Positions 23,870-33,962 of a DNA stretch of 64,000 bases are shown here, one piece after another. The stretch covers positions 4,685,001-4,749,000 of the forward strand of contig NC_084899.1 in NCBI RefSeq assembly GCF_958979055.1. Direction: 5' to 3'. Position 1 is the stretch's first letter. Every line of letters starts with the position of its first letter. The translations under genes were made by a program, and so were the position numbers. Origin of the DNA: Alnus glutinosa. Taxonomy: Eukaryota > Streptophyta > Magnoliopsida > Fagales > Betulaceae. Below the pieces are notes generated by a model. The model was given only the letters and a program-made list of their open reading frames with translations, made no database searches and was not told the DNA's origin.

Positions 23870-24557
23870 ATTTTTATTTTTTATTTTTTTTTTAGAAAAA
23901 AAAAAACAGTTCCGTAGAATCGGTCACAATCCAACTATCTTTCGGTATGATTAAAAAAGTTACAAGAAATGATATTTCCCATCCCTGATCCTGATGGAAG
24001 AATCTGTGGGAATGCTATCAAATACAAGGCGAGTAGCGCGCGGCCCATTTAGCTAAAACATGTGCACGAAAATTAGCACATTTAAAAACTTTTGAAGTAT
24101 TTTAGTTTTGAAAGAAAGAGAATTCTACTCTAATATCATAAATATAGGGAGCAAAATGCTAAAAATAAAAAAATATTGGGCTGATTCACAGCAAGAATCA
24201 CAAGAAAAGCATCTCCTTCAAGAAGAGAGTTCTCAATACCTATTGAAGCTGCCAACCGAGTAATAAAAAGAGCAGCATAAGCTTCTCCTATAAGAGCATC
24301 AGTGTTAGACAGCTTTTGGGTGACAGCTAGAATGATTTCTCTCCATCAGAGTTACTAGTAACAGCAGCTGCCACAGCGAAATTGTCTCGGATAGCCACAT
24401 TAAAATTACCTTTGAGAAACCAAAAACAAGGAATCCAAAGAGAAGGAAGAACAACTGCATGCCAAGTCGAGTAAAGAGAGTCCAAGGTGAACTTAAGGTA
24501 TTGAAGAACTTTAACTAGATTAGGCTGAATAGCCTCGTGTCTAATGTATTTTGAATG
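23870..24557 (-). mobile_element. LINE (L1-type) 3' fragment with RNase H domain
   Basis: Read on the minus strand, the pieces FLKGNFNVAIRDNFAVAAAV, then LSNTDALIGEAYAALFITRL, LLEGDAFLVILAVNQP and finally CANFRAHVLAKWAARYS follow the order of the C-terminal RNase H (RVT_3) domain of plant L1-type LINE ORF2. There is at least one frameshift, after SNSDGE near 24337. The expected A-tail appears as a T-rich tract at about 23873-23892 on the plus strand. The rest of ORF2 is missing, so this is a 5'-truncated, decayed copy. A separate MITE adjoins it at the 5' side. Confidence 0.75.
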
Positions 24558-24736
24558 AGAGTAATGATATATACTACAATTTTTATCCCACAATTATTAC
24601 ATATTGCAGTTTTAACCAATTCTTGATTTTTTTTTTTTAAAAAAAAACAAAGACTGACTCAAGGGTTATTTGAGATTACCACATCATCATTGTAGGATAA
24701 TTGTGGAATAAAAATATAATTTATAGTGTTACTTTC
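24558..24736. mobile_element. MITE with GTAATGATATATACTACA-type ends
   Basis: The left end contains TTTTTATCCCACAATTATTACA. The reversed right end contains TTTTTATTCCACAATTATCCTACA at the same distance from its outer end GTAACACTATAAATTATA. This gives inverted repeats of about 45 bases with no coding between. Confidence 0.7.
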
Positions 24737-25331
24737 GTACGGGGCTTTTTGTTTTTGAAAAAATATTTAAACGCTACATAAAAGTAAAAACAGTTGTCTT
24801 TGAAGAAAAAATATTTTGCATTTTATGTAATTTGTTAATGTCTTTTATCTAAGACAAAAAAAGAGAAGAGACAAAAAAAGAAAAAAAAGAAAATAGTTAG
24901 CAAAAACATAACCTTTAAAGAAGAATACTCAATTCTCAAATCAATTAATCATAAACATCTCCATCACTTGTAGCTGTAGGTGCAAAAAGCGTAGAGTCCA
25001 GTCCTTGATTTCCTTTAGTTCAAAGCTCTGTGACTTTTGCGTGCAAGCCAGAAATTTAATAGTGATATGCAATATATGAAAAAATAAAAAATAAAAATAA
25101 AAATAAAAATAAAAAAAAGGGGAAAATCTGTCCAAATTGAAAAGAAAAGAAAAAGGAAAAAGAAAAAAGAAAAAGGAAAAAAGAACAAAAGCATATAGAT
25201 TATATGTATGGTACGCAAAATGTATTAACCGGGCTAACCGAAATAACCAGAAGCAGGGTCTCACTGGAGAATCTCCCATTTTCTGGTTATCCAAACACCC
25301 AAGCACTCTCTTTCTATCTGTGGGCAGAGAA

Positions 25332-28300
25332 ATGGTCTCAAGCTCTTTGTTTATACTCTCATCCACATCTTCATTTCCATCCAATTCCAACACTGATTTG
25401 TCTTCCAGTTCCTCTTCCATCAGACCCAGAGTCAGACCTTTCTACTCCTTCCAACGCAGCCATAGTTTCCCCAAACCCCTCAGCTTCGCAATCCCCAGAG
25501 CTTCTCTGAACCAGCCCGTCGAAGATGGCTCGGTGGAGCAGTTTTTGCAGAACAATTCCATTGCAGACTTCATGAGGTTCAAGAGGGGTGTTGATGGGGG
25601 CTGTGCGGAGTTGCAGACTGCTGTGGTCCGATACAGGAAGAGGTTTCCTTGGTCTCTTTTACGGCCTTTTCTTCAGGTACAAGCTGGGTTTTTTTACTCA
25701 CTTCACGTGGGTGTGGGTGTGTCTGTTTCTTATGTGGGTTGTTTAATTGGGGGATTCTTGTTCTTTTGGTGGTGTAGGTTGATTTGGTTTCGACGATTCA
25801 CATTGCGGATAAAGAGTATGTCTACTTTATAGAATTTCTGTTACACTTGTGATTCAATTTTAATTTGTAGCTTGATTGTCATTTATTGATAACATATGTA
25901 GTTTTGAATTGCATGTGTTGAATTTTATTGCAATGTATACTGTACTGGATGTAGATGTTGGTATTACGACATGGTTGTGGAAAATTTGGAAATAAAACCG
26001 GCTAAAAGTTGGGGTGGTAGTTACATAAGAACATGGTGAATTCTTATAAAGATTGAGTGGTTGAACATGAAACATGGCGTCTAAATGAGGGATTGAGAAG
26101 AGGTAGACTGAAAATTCTTTTTCATCTGAGAGTAGAGGAAAACATTTTTTTTTTCCAGAAGCTAAGGGGGAAAAAGTGGTGAAATAAAAAAATATTAGCG
26201 TTCAGATGATGGGGTTTTTTGGACCATTTGTGAAATAAGCTTTACATCAAGATTAGTAGGCATTAGATATGTGGTAACTAATGAGGTATATGATAAATTA
26301 GACAATTATTATGTGTGGAGGGATAGAATTGGTGTATCAAGTTTTCAAGCCCAGAAATTGGATTAAATAAGGGGGACAGTGAGAGAGAGTGGTTGAAGGA
26401 AAATTTTGATGAGTTTAGTCTACAAGGCAAATCAGCATTGGGGAAACTCATTGGGTATTCTGTTTGAGAGAACTAGGGTGAATGAGGTAAAAAGAGTCCA
26501 TGGCACTCATATGGATTGGTAAGGGTGAAATCTTAATACTACCTATATAAGTATAGGAAGGGCTGGTAACATGGTTTGCAACGGTTAACCAAGCCATTCG
26601 GTAGTATTTCAAAAATGTGGGAGATATTATGACTGCTGTATTTTTATTTTTTATTTTTAAAAAAAATTCTGTTATAAAAACCACGAGAATAAAGAGAATA
26701 TTAGATCTGGATCATTTATCCAAAATTTGGAGAGACAACAAATATCACAAATAATCTACTAAGTGCTACCATCTTTTGAGTTCATATGCTGGTAGAAGTT
26801 GGCTTTTGATAATCTCTCATGAGAAGTGAGAATTGGAGGGTGGGGACAGGGTGGGTTATACAAAAAGGGACTTTGGGTTCTTCCCCTCAATTTAAGCTAG
26901 AGGTGGAGTTTCATTAGTTTGGGTGTATTTTTTTAGTTTCTTGCCAAATTGGCTTGAGAGTTGAGACTGATATCCTTGGTTGGCCTTTATAATTTTGACT
27001 CTACTGATTATTTTACCATGTTTTCCTTACTTGCTACTTATTATGATTAAAATTTTGAGCTTAATGAGTTTTATGTTAATAGGAATGGGGCTTATAGTTC
27101 TTTTGTTGTGGTGGTTTTAGGGAAGATGATATATTCTTGGCTATATGTTTGAGCATTTTCTGAGATCTTTGTATTGCAAGTCCCTTGAGTTGTAATAACC
27201 ACTGTTTTGTTGACCTTTTTGCTTAGTAGAATATATTTTCCTAAATAATACCACTCTGAATGATTCTGATCTGTACGTTCAGGTACTTTGCAACCCTTCA
27301 AAAGGAACTTGAACCATATGACTGTGTCCTCTATGAAATGGTCGCTAGCAGAGAGAGTTTAGAAAATAGAAGAAACCTGACTGCTACAAAAAGGCTTAAA
27401 GGTTCACACTCACGAGGTTTTAACATCATTGGATGTATCCAGCGACAAATGGCTCGAGTTCTTATGCTTGATTTCCAATTAGACTGTCTTGATTACCAAG
27501 CTGAGAATTGGTACCATGCAGATCTTGACTATGAGACCTTCAAATTACTTCAGGTCTGTTCTTTTATCGCCTCTGCTTAAATTGGTCTTATTATGGAGGT
27601 TGTTGAAGTGATTGACATTTTCTTGGCGTTTTAGTTCACTCCATTCTTCAGTGAAATTACTATCAGTGAGCTAGGTGGTCTAGAGATGCTTTATTACTAG
27701 GTGGGGTGGTAGTGGCACTCTTCTCAAGTATGGAAAGAGGCTTTCTCTCCAATTGCATTCGCACTGTTGTTTTCTTTCATTTCAATGGAGTTTGTCTGAA
27801 TGTTCCTTGCTGGTGTGCTTGTCCATTAACTTGCAGCAATGGCCTTCTTATGTAGTTGTATATAGTTTTCCCTTTCTGAGGTTTAAAGTTCAAGATTCAG
27901 CGCTGTATTTCTCTATGCTTCCCACTTCTAGATCTAATTCTGTACTGTCCTTACTTTTTAGGTTGAAAAAGGTGAAAGCTTTTTCACTTTTGCAAGAGAC
28001 ATGACTCTTAGATCAACAAAAGCTATGGTGCAGAGTGCTTCAATTCCAGAAGACCTTGATCCTTGGAGATCCAAGCTGCTATGGGCTTCACGGGTGCTTC
28101 CTATGCCACTTGTCGGCCTGCTCATCATTGGAACCGTTTGTGATGCAGGAACATCAGAATATCCAGAACTAGAAGCCTTGTCTAGGCTTGATCTTGGTGC
28201 TGCAATGAAGGTCTTCCTGGCAAAGCGACTAGCAACTGAGTAAGTATTTGCCAGGTTCTCTCTTTCATTTCTCTCTGTTTTTCCTTTCAGATTAAATTTC

Positions 28301-28900
28301 ATTTGCTCTAATGCTTAACTGGCATTCAACTGTTATATATAGTGTTGAATTATTATCAAGTGCTTTGTCATGGATTACCCAAAAGAATTTCAGTAGTCCT
28401 GTTGAGAAAGTACATCGCATGAATTTCCTGTTGATGTGGGGCTGATAAAAAGGTTTTTTTTTTTTTTTTTTTGAAGGTTCACACAGGTGACAGCAGATGT
28501 AGAGGAGAGTTCCGTTATCATTGGTGAAAGGAATAGAGCTGCGGTGGAGGCACTTAGAAGAGCAATTGATGAGGGCCATAATAGGATTGCCATACTATAT
28601 GGGGGTGGCCACATGCCGGACTTGGGCAGAAGGTTAAGAGAGGAGTTTGAGCTATTCCCTTCCCGTGCGCAGTGGGTAACAGCTTGGTCGATAAGGAACC
28701 GGATTCTAAACAGCAATTCCCTTCCATTTCTGAAGACAATGGCCAAAGCGTTGGGTTGGCCATTGAACCGCTACCAGACGTTGGCACTGCTCATCTTTTC
28801 CTCCGTGCTGGCATTGGATCTTTGGTTTTGGGAGCTCTTTTTTGGCACTGCAGTTGACTGGGTCTCGCAAGCTGTATCTGAAGTTTCTCAATATTTTTAG
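25332..28900 (+). CDS. TraB-domain protein (TraB/PrgY/Tiki family), five exons
   Basis: TraB-family proteins are membrane-linked and share a fold with Tiki-type metalloproteases; plant members act in organelles or organelle contact sites, but the role of this one is not known to me. Exons: 25332-25676, 25778-25815, 27283-27553, 27962-28239 and 28477-28900. All are GT-AG, and the product is 451 residues. The N-terminal 70 residues are rich in Ser, Phe and Pro with few acidic residues, as in an organelle transit peptide (plastid most likely). The family motifs are STIH ending in His123, YEM with Glu146, and GGGH ending in His356. In the metal-binding GxxH motif the first copy has Ser120 in place of Gly, the second is intact. 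The C-terminus has a hydrophobic segment (about 411-433, LALLIFSSVLALDLWFW). The start at 25332 was chosen because upstream in-frame sequence is A-rich low complexity. Intron 2 (1467 bp) holds a dispersed repeat also found beside the second F-box gene. Confidence 0.88.
25935..26315. repeat. Dispersed repeat in TraB intron 2, copy 1
   Basis: This block resembles 34268-34550 over its length. Shared words include CGGCTAAAAGTT, TGGTTGAAC(A/G)TGAAACATG and GACCATTTGTGAAATAAGCTT, in the same order and orientation. I recognise no coding domain, and the family is unknown to me. Confidence 0.65.
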
Positions 28901-30137
28901 ATAGTGCACAGGTGATGTTATAATCTTGACTCATATAGGTTCATTAGTAAGGATACATTCTTTATATATGACTTTGTAAATATTTTAAACTTCTCTGATT
29001 AAATTATAGTACAATGCAAATTATAGTACAATGCTTGGTCAATTCTTGGACAGCAGAGGTGGATAAAACTTAATTGAAGCTTTGGCCTGTTTGAAATTTA
29101 CTTTTTCTTTTTCCTTTCTTTATTTTTACTTCTAAAAAAAAAAATATTAATTTTAAATTTTTTTTAAACTTTTTTTACTTATTATATCACATCAACACTT
29201 TTTAAATAAAAAATTCATTACAATATAATTTTTTTTTTTTTATTTTTTCATATAAATTATTTCAACTTTATATTACATCAATCATATTTTTCGATCATTA
29301 AAAAAAATTCTTAAGAGAAGGGGAGGGAAAGGGTGAGAGATTTTCAAACGAGACCGGGTGTATTTTCCATTCGATTTCCTTTCTATTGTCAGCAACCAAG
29401 TAGAAAAACATCACATTGACACAGAAATCCCATTGAAGCAAGTCCATTAAAGCCCAAGGTAAGCAACGAAATGACATAGATGTGGCATTCCGGAGTTGAG
29501 ATGTTTTTAGTGGTAAAGATTCACATCATCATCTGTATAATAGAATCAGCACAACTACCTCCCAAATAGAAAATTATAGCATTAAATCAAGTGTTCTTTC
29601 TCTAGAAGATTATGGAAGTTTGTTTCTAGAAGATATTTGCTCGACAGTTTCAGTTAAATATTTGGCCATGGACTCGCATCATGACTCAAGACAGCCAGGC
29701 TACCTCGTCCAACAATTCCTAAAATGAGCCCACCCAAATGTATCAATGTCCAGCCCAAAAGCCGAGGAAACCCCTCAAACCATGCGTCTGTTTCGTCTTA
29801 TGAAAGTGGAGCTTGGTCCCTTGGATGGATTTAGAGACCGTCCAGATTGCGCTCGGTCGTGAAAATGAAAGCTTGAATTTTTGAGAAATCCCGCCCAGAT
29901 TTCGTCAACAAATTATACTTTGAATTTCCATCAAAGTACACTGCAGAGTGCCACTGTCAGCGTCTATTTCCATCAAAGTACACTGCAGCATTTCCCGGTG
30001 ATTTGACTACACACTGTCATCTAGGAAGCTGACCTAGATGAGCTACGCACACTACTTACTTATAGGTCGTTCTGTCTTCTTTCCGTCCAGCGACTTTTAC
30101 AGATTCGTCTTCTTCATCTTTTACATCTGAATATCTG
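28901..30137. other. Intergenic and F-box 1 upstream region
   Basis: No gene is seen. Bases 29084-29358 are a probable hAT-like MITE. The region from about 29725 onward is homologous to the upstream region of the second F-box gene (from about 32383), marking the left limit of the tandem duplication. The 23-bp word ATTTCCATCAAAGTACACTGCAG, quoted here as ATTTCCATCAAAG plus TACACTGCAG, is repeated exactly at 29924 and 29966. Confidence 0.55.
29084..29358. mobile_element. Probable hAT-like MITE
   Basis: The outer ends TTGGCCTGTTTGAAATTTAC and, in reverse, CCGGTCTCGTTTGAAAATCTC form an imperfect inverted repeat. The inside is AT-rich with two ATATCACATCAA/ATTACATCAATC words. The style matches the element at 5899-6206. 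Confidence 0.5.
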
Positions 30138-31370
30138 ATGCCCCCGCCGTCGATGTCGACTCTCCCGCCTGAGTTCATCGCGGAGATACTTACCGAATTA
30201 CCCGTCAAGAGTCTCGTGCGTTTTCTGTGCGTTTCGAAGTTATGGTACGCCATGATCAACAACCCAGATTTCATAAAGAAGCATCTCAAGCGCTCCATCG
30301 AGGCCAACAGGGAACGCACGCTCATTGTCCAGGACTGCGAGCGCCTTTCGAATCAGGATCCCTGCTTTAAAAAATTTGAGGACAACAATCGTCGGCCACC
30401 GTATTTCTACTCCGTACGCTTTCACGACGATGGTCGGTTCGATAGAGCCGTGCGACTCTACCAACCACTGCGCCATAGAAGAGCAAAAGCCACAATCTTG
30501 TACTATTGCAATGGCCTGGTTTGCCTCTACAACTTGGAGACTGAGATTGTGATTTGGAACCCATTAATAAGAAAGTATAAGAAATTACCTTTCGAGCCGA
30601 TCGATATCCCTTCAGGTTTCAAGAAGGAAGTCTCTCATTCTATCTGGAACTCTCCCGCTATGTGGTCGGAATTTGCATTTGGGCACGATCCGGTTAACGA
30701 CGACTACAAAGTGGTGAGGGTCTCGGAATTGATTAGTTGGTGTGATCGGGAATTTGAAGTCAAGATTTATAGTCTGAGAGCGCATTCTTGGAGGAGGGTC
30801 AAACATAAATGGCCTAAAAAGGAATCATCGATTGCTTCCAAGCCAGCTTTCTTGAACGGTGCCGTGCATTGGTTGGCTGCTACTCATTCGCGCAGGTCTC
30901 TGGAGATGCTTGTTGCTTTGGATCTCGCCACCGAAAAATTCCGGATGTATAAGACACCGTTTAAGCTGGGCCATGGTGTTTCAAAGCTCGAGTTGGAGGT
31001 CTTGGGGGGAGCTCTGTGTGTTTGCGTGCATAGATATATGGAGGAGTCTGACAGTGTTTGGGTGATGAAGGAGTATGGTTTGGCGAGCTCCTGGACTCTG
31101 CTTTGTACTATTACGCAGGAGGCAGTTATCTACTGTAAGCCTCTAGTGTTCTCGAAGAATGGCGAGAAGGTTCTGATAGAGCAGGACTTCGACAAACTCT
31201 TTTGGTATGACGTAGAAGAGGAGACGGCCAGCAAGGTTGAGATTCTGGGTATGCCGGATAATTTCCGGACGGCGACTTGTGTGGGAAGCCTTGTTCTGCT
31301 CAATGGTGATAATGTGATTGATGTCGACTTAGAGGAAGGGGACTCAGAGGATTTGGTAAAAATGTCCTGA
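30138..31370 (+). CDS. F-box protein of the CPR1/CPR30-like type, copy 1
   Basis: This is a predicted substrate-recognition subunit of an SCF ubiquitin ligase. The F-box is at about residues 6-50 (LPPEFIAEILTELPVKSLVR, then FLCVSKLWYAMI), for binding to SKP1. An F-box-associated interaction domain follows, with the typical words CNGLVCLYN, IWNPLIRKYKKLP and the FGHDPVNDDYKVVR strand. The single open frame gives 410 residues. There may be a short 3' intron: GTAAAA at 31356 and CTGCCAG ending at 31458, in frame at both sides. Splicing would replace VKMS by GWWNYW and end at 31479. Copy 2 has the same arrangement. No target can be inferred. The next gene is a tandem duplicate 2.57 kb downstream. 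Confidence 0.9.
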   Translation: MPPPSMSTLPPEFIAEILTELPVKSLVRFLCVSKLWYAMINNPDFIKKHLKRSIEANRERTLIVQDCERLSNQDPCFKKFEDNNRRPPYFYSVRFHDDGRFDRAVRLYQPLRHRRAKATILYYCNGLVCLYNLETEIVIWNPLIRKYKKLPFEPIDIPSGFKKEVSHSIWNSPAMWSEFAFGHDPVNDDYKVVRVSELISWCDREFEVKIYSLRAHSWRRVKHKWPKKESSIASKPAFLNGAVHWLAATHSRRSLEMLVALDLATEKFRMYKTPFKLGHGVSKLELEVLGGALCVCVHRYMEESDSVWVMKEYGLASSWTLLCTITQEAVIYCKPLVFSKNGEKVLIEQDFDKLFWYDVEEETASKVEILGMPDNFRTATCVGSLVLLNGDNVIDVDLEEGDSEDLVKMS

Positions 31371-31479
31371 TTTCCATGAAATCTTTTAGTTTTTTTGCTT
31401 TTTGATCTCTGTCGATTAACGTTAATCTCTAACTCTTGTTGGTCCATGTTTCTGCCAGGGATGGTGGAATTATTGGTAG

Positions 31480-32702
31480 ACCTAGAAGAAATGGAGTTAT
31501 ATAAATCAGGAGCAGGAAGGGTCTTTTGGATTTCTCGAGCTACTCTGCTATTCACATTTTGATATGCAATGGAAATCTCTCATCTTTTTTGTGGTACATA
31601 TTTTATGGGGAAATGTTATCGATTGTAAATATATGTTTTGCAATGTATGCTACTGGTTATGGATGTTTGTGGATGGCCGGTATGGGACATTTGGGGCATG
31701 TTTGGGTGTTGTATAATGTTGTATTATATTTTATTACGTTTGAAAATGTTGTTTGAGTGGGCTTTTAAAGTGATAATTGTAATCAGGTTTTATTTGATCC
31801 ATTTTTAATCCAACTCAAAAATAATAATGAAGTTAAAAACAAAAAACAAAAACTCGGGGGTGGTAGCTTGATCACTTTCGAAATTAATGGGGGTGGTTCA
31901 ACCACCCAAAATAGCGGCAGGGTGGCCGACCACCTTTAGTGGGGAGGTTTGAAATTTTCCCACACATCTCTTGTCCTAAATGCGCTAAGACTATAAGGCA
32001 AATCATCTTTGGGCAGCCTGATTGGCTATTACTTGTTTGTTAGAGAGAAGAAAGGTGATGAGCTAAATGGGAGTAATTTTACAAAAATTCTTTTGTTTGT
32101 GGCTTTTAAAATTCTTATTTAATCAAAATTTAATATTGATTAATCACAAGTCTAATAATAATTTTAAAAGTTACATTATTATTATTATTGAAGGTAAAAA
32201 AAAAAAAAAAAAAAACTTAAATGGGAGCCATGAACGCTCGTTAGTCGTTACTCGTTAGGGTGAGAAAGAGAGAGAGCCAAGATTCGGGCGATGGTAAATA
32301 GTTGAAAGCATATGGGGATCATTGTGCCTATTGGTGTTGTGCGTATACCAATGAAATTTTGAATGACCCAAATTGAAGAAGTTAACGAGCCGACCCAAAT
32401 GTATGAATGTCCAGCCCAAAAGTCGCGGAAAGAGGCTCAGACCATGTAGACCGAGTCCATATCCTTGGCCGATAATATATTGTGAAGTCTAGGTTAACAA
32501 ATATTAACCCATGTCTATGCTTCACCGTCGTCACTGTAAACAGCTTAGTTGGGATGAAAAGGAAATAAGAAAAGAACAATTAGGTTAGGCTTTGGTACTT
32601 ACTGATTTGACTACACACTTCCAGTTCAGTCTTCTTTCCCTCGACCTATTTTACAGAGAGAGTCGTCGTCTTCTTCTTCTTTCACGTTTGAATATCTGAT
32701 CG
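31480..32702. other. Region between the two F-box genes
   Basis: No gene is seen. Homology with the flank of copy 2 continues to about 31640. A GGTGG/CCACC-rich segment (31857-31945) resembles others in the window and may be a Mutator-type MITE core. A GAGTAATT-family MITE lies at 32071-32215, followed by an A run. Upstream sequence shared with copy 1 resumes near 32383. Confidence 0.5.
32071..32215. mobile_element. GAGTAATT-family MITE copy
   Basis: The start GAGTAATTTTAC and the internal words TTGATTAATCACAAGTC and AATAATTTTAAAAG match the copies in the 17.6-18.1 kb array. The right end is overrun by an A run, so it is less complete than the others. Confidence 0.55.
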
Positions 32703-33962
32703 ATGCCCCCTCCGTCGATGTCGACTCTCCCGCTTGAGTTTATCGTGGAAATACTTACAGAATTACCCGTCAAGAGTCTCGTGCGTTTTCTTTGTGTTTC
32801 GAAGTCATGGTACGCCGTCATCAACAAACCGGATTTCATAAAGAAGCATCTCAAGCGCTCCACCAAGACCAACAGGGAACGCACGCTCATTGTCCAGGAC
32901 TGCGAGCGCCTTCGGAATGCGGATCCATTATTTCTAAAATTTGAGGACGAGAAACGTCGGCCACCGGATTACTACTCCGTACGCTTTCACGACGATGGTC
33001 GGTTCGATAGAGCCGTGCGAATCTACCAGCCACTGCGCCACAGAAGAGCAAAAGGCACAATCGTGAACGCTTGCAACGGCCTGGTTTGCCTCTACAACTT
33101 GGAGAGTGAGATTGCGATTTGGAACCCATTAATAAGAAAGTATAGGAAATTACCTTTTGATCCGATCCGTATCCCTTCAGGTTTCGAGAAACAAGGCTCT
33201 TATTCTGCCTGGAACTCTCCCGCTATGTGGTCTGAATTAGCATTTGGGCACGATCCGTTTATCGACGACTACAAGGTGGTGAAGGTCTCGGAATTGTGTA
33301 AAGGGCGTGAGCAGGTTTTTGAAGTCAAGGTATATAGTCTGAGAGCGCATTCTTGGAGGAGGGTCAACGATAAATGGCCTAAAAAGGGTTCAGCGATTGC
33401 TTCCAAGCCTGCTTTCTTGAACGGCGCTCTGCATTGGTTGGCTGCTTCTAAATCGCGCAGGTCTCTGGAGATGCTTGTTGCTTTGGATCTTGCCACCGAA
33501 AAATTCCGGATGTGTAAGACACCGTTTAAGAATTCTAGTGGTTTATCGGAGCCCGAGTTGGAGGTATTGGGAGGTTATCTCTGTGTTTGCACGAACGAAT
33601 TTCTGGAGTCTGACAGTATCAATGTTTGGGTGATGAAGAAGTATGGGGTGGAGAGCTCCTGGACTCTGCTCTATACTATTTTGCGGGAGGCGGTTCCTTG
33701 GTCGTTTCATTACTGTAAGCCTTTAGTGTTTTCCAAGAATGGTGAGAAGATTCTGATGCAGCAGGATCACTTTGACAATCTCTTTTGGTATGACGTAAAA
33801 GAGGGGACAGGCAGGAAGGCTGAGATTCTGGGTATGCCGGAAATGTTCCGGACCGCGACTTGTGTTGGAAGCCTTGTTCTGCTCGATGGTGATAGTGTGA
33901 TGGATGTCGAGTTAGAAGAAGGGGAACCGGAGTATGAGGTAAAAATGTCCGGATTTTCGTGA
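32703..33962 (+). CDS. F-box protein of the CPR1/CPR30-like type, copy 2
   Basis: This tandem duplicate of the gene at 30138 has 419 residues and is very similar along its whole length, including the F-box (LPLEFIVEILTELPVKSLVR) and the associated interaction domain. Differences cluster in the middle (for example SELCKGREQVFEVKVYSL against SELISWCDREFEVKIYSL) and near the C-terminus, where target recognition is expected to vary; whether this reflects selection is untested. Like copy 1 it has a potential 3' intron, GTAAAA at 33939 and TTTCTGCCAG ending at 34050, in frame. Splicing would give a C-terminus ending EYEAW at a stop at 34057-34059. Both copies look intact. Predicted role: SCF ubiquitin-ligase adaptor with unknown target. 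Confidence 0.9.
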   Translation: MPPPSMSTLPLEFIVEILTELPVKSLVRFLCVSKSWYAVINKPDFIKKHLKRSTKTNRERTLIVQDCERLRNADPLFLKFEDEKRRPPDYYSVRFHDDGRFDRAVRIYQPLRHRRAKGTIVNACNGLVCLYNLESEIAIWNPLIRKYRKLPFDPIRIPSGFEKQGSYSAWNSPAMWSELAFGHDPFIDDYKVVKVSELCKGREQVFEVKVYSLRAHSWRRVNDKWPKKGSAIASKPAFLNGALHWLAASKSRRSLEMLVALDLATEKFRMCKTPFKNSSGLSEPELEVLGGYLCVCTNEFLESDSINVWVMKKYGVESSWTLLYTILREAVPWSFHYCKPLVFSKNGEKILMQQDHFDNLFWYDVKEGTGRKAEILGMPEMFRTATCVGSLVLLDGDSVMDVELEEGEPEYEVKMSGFS

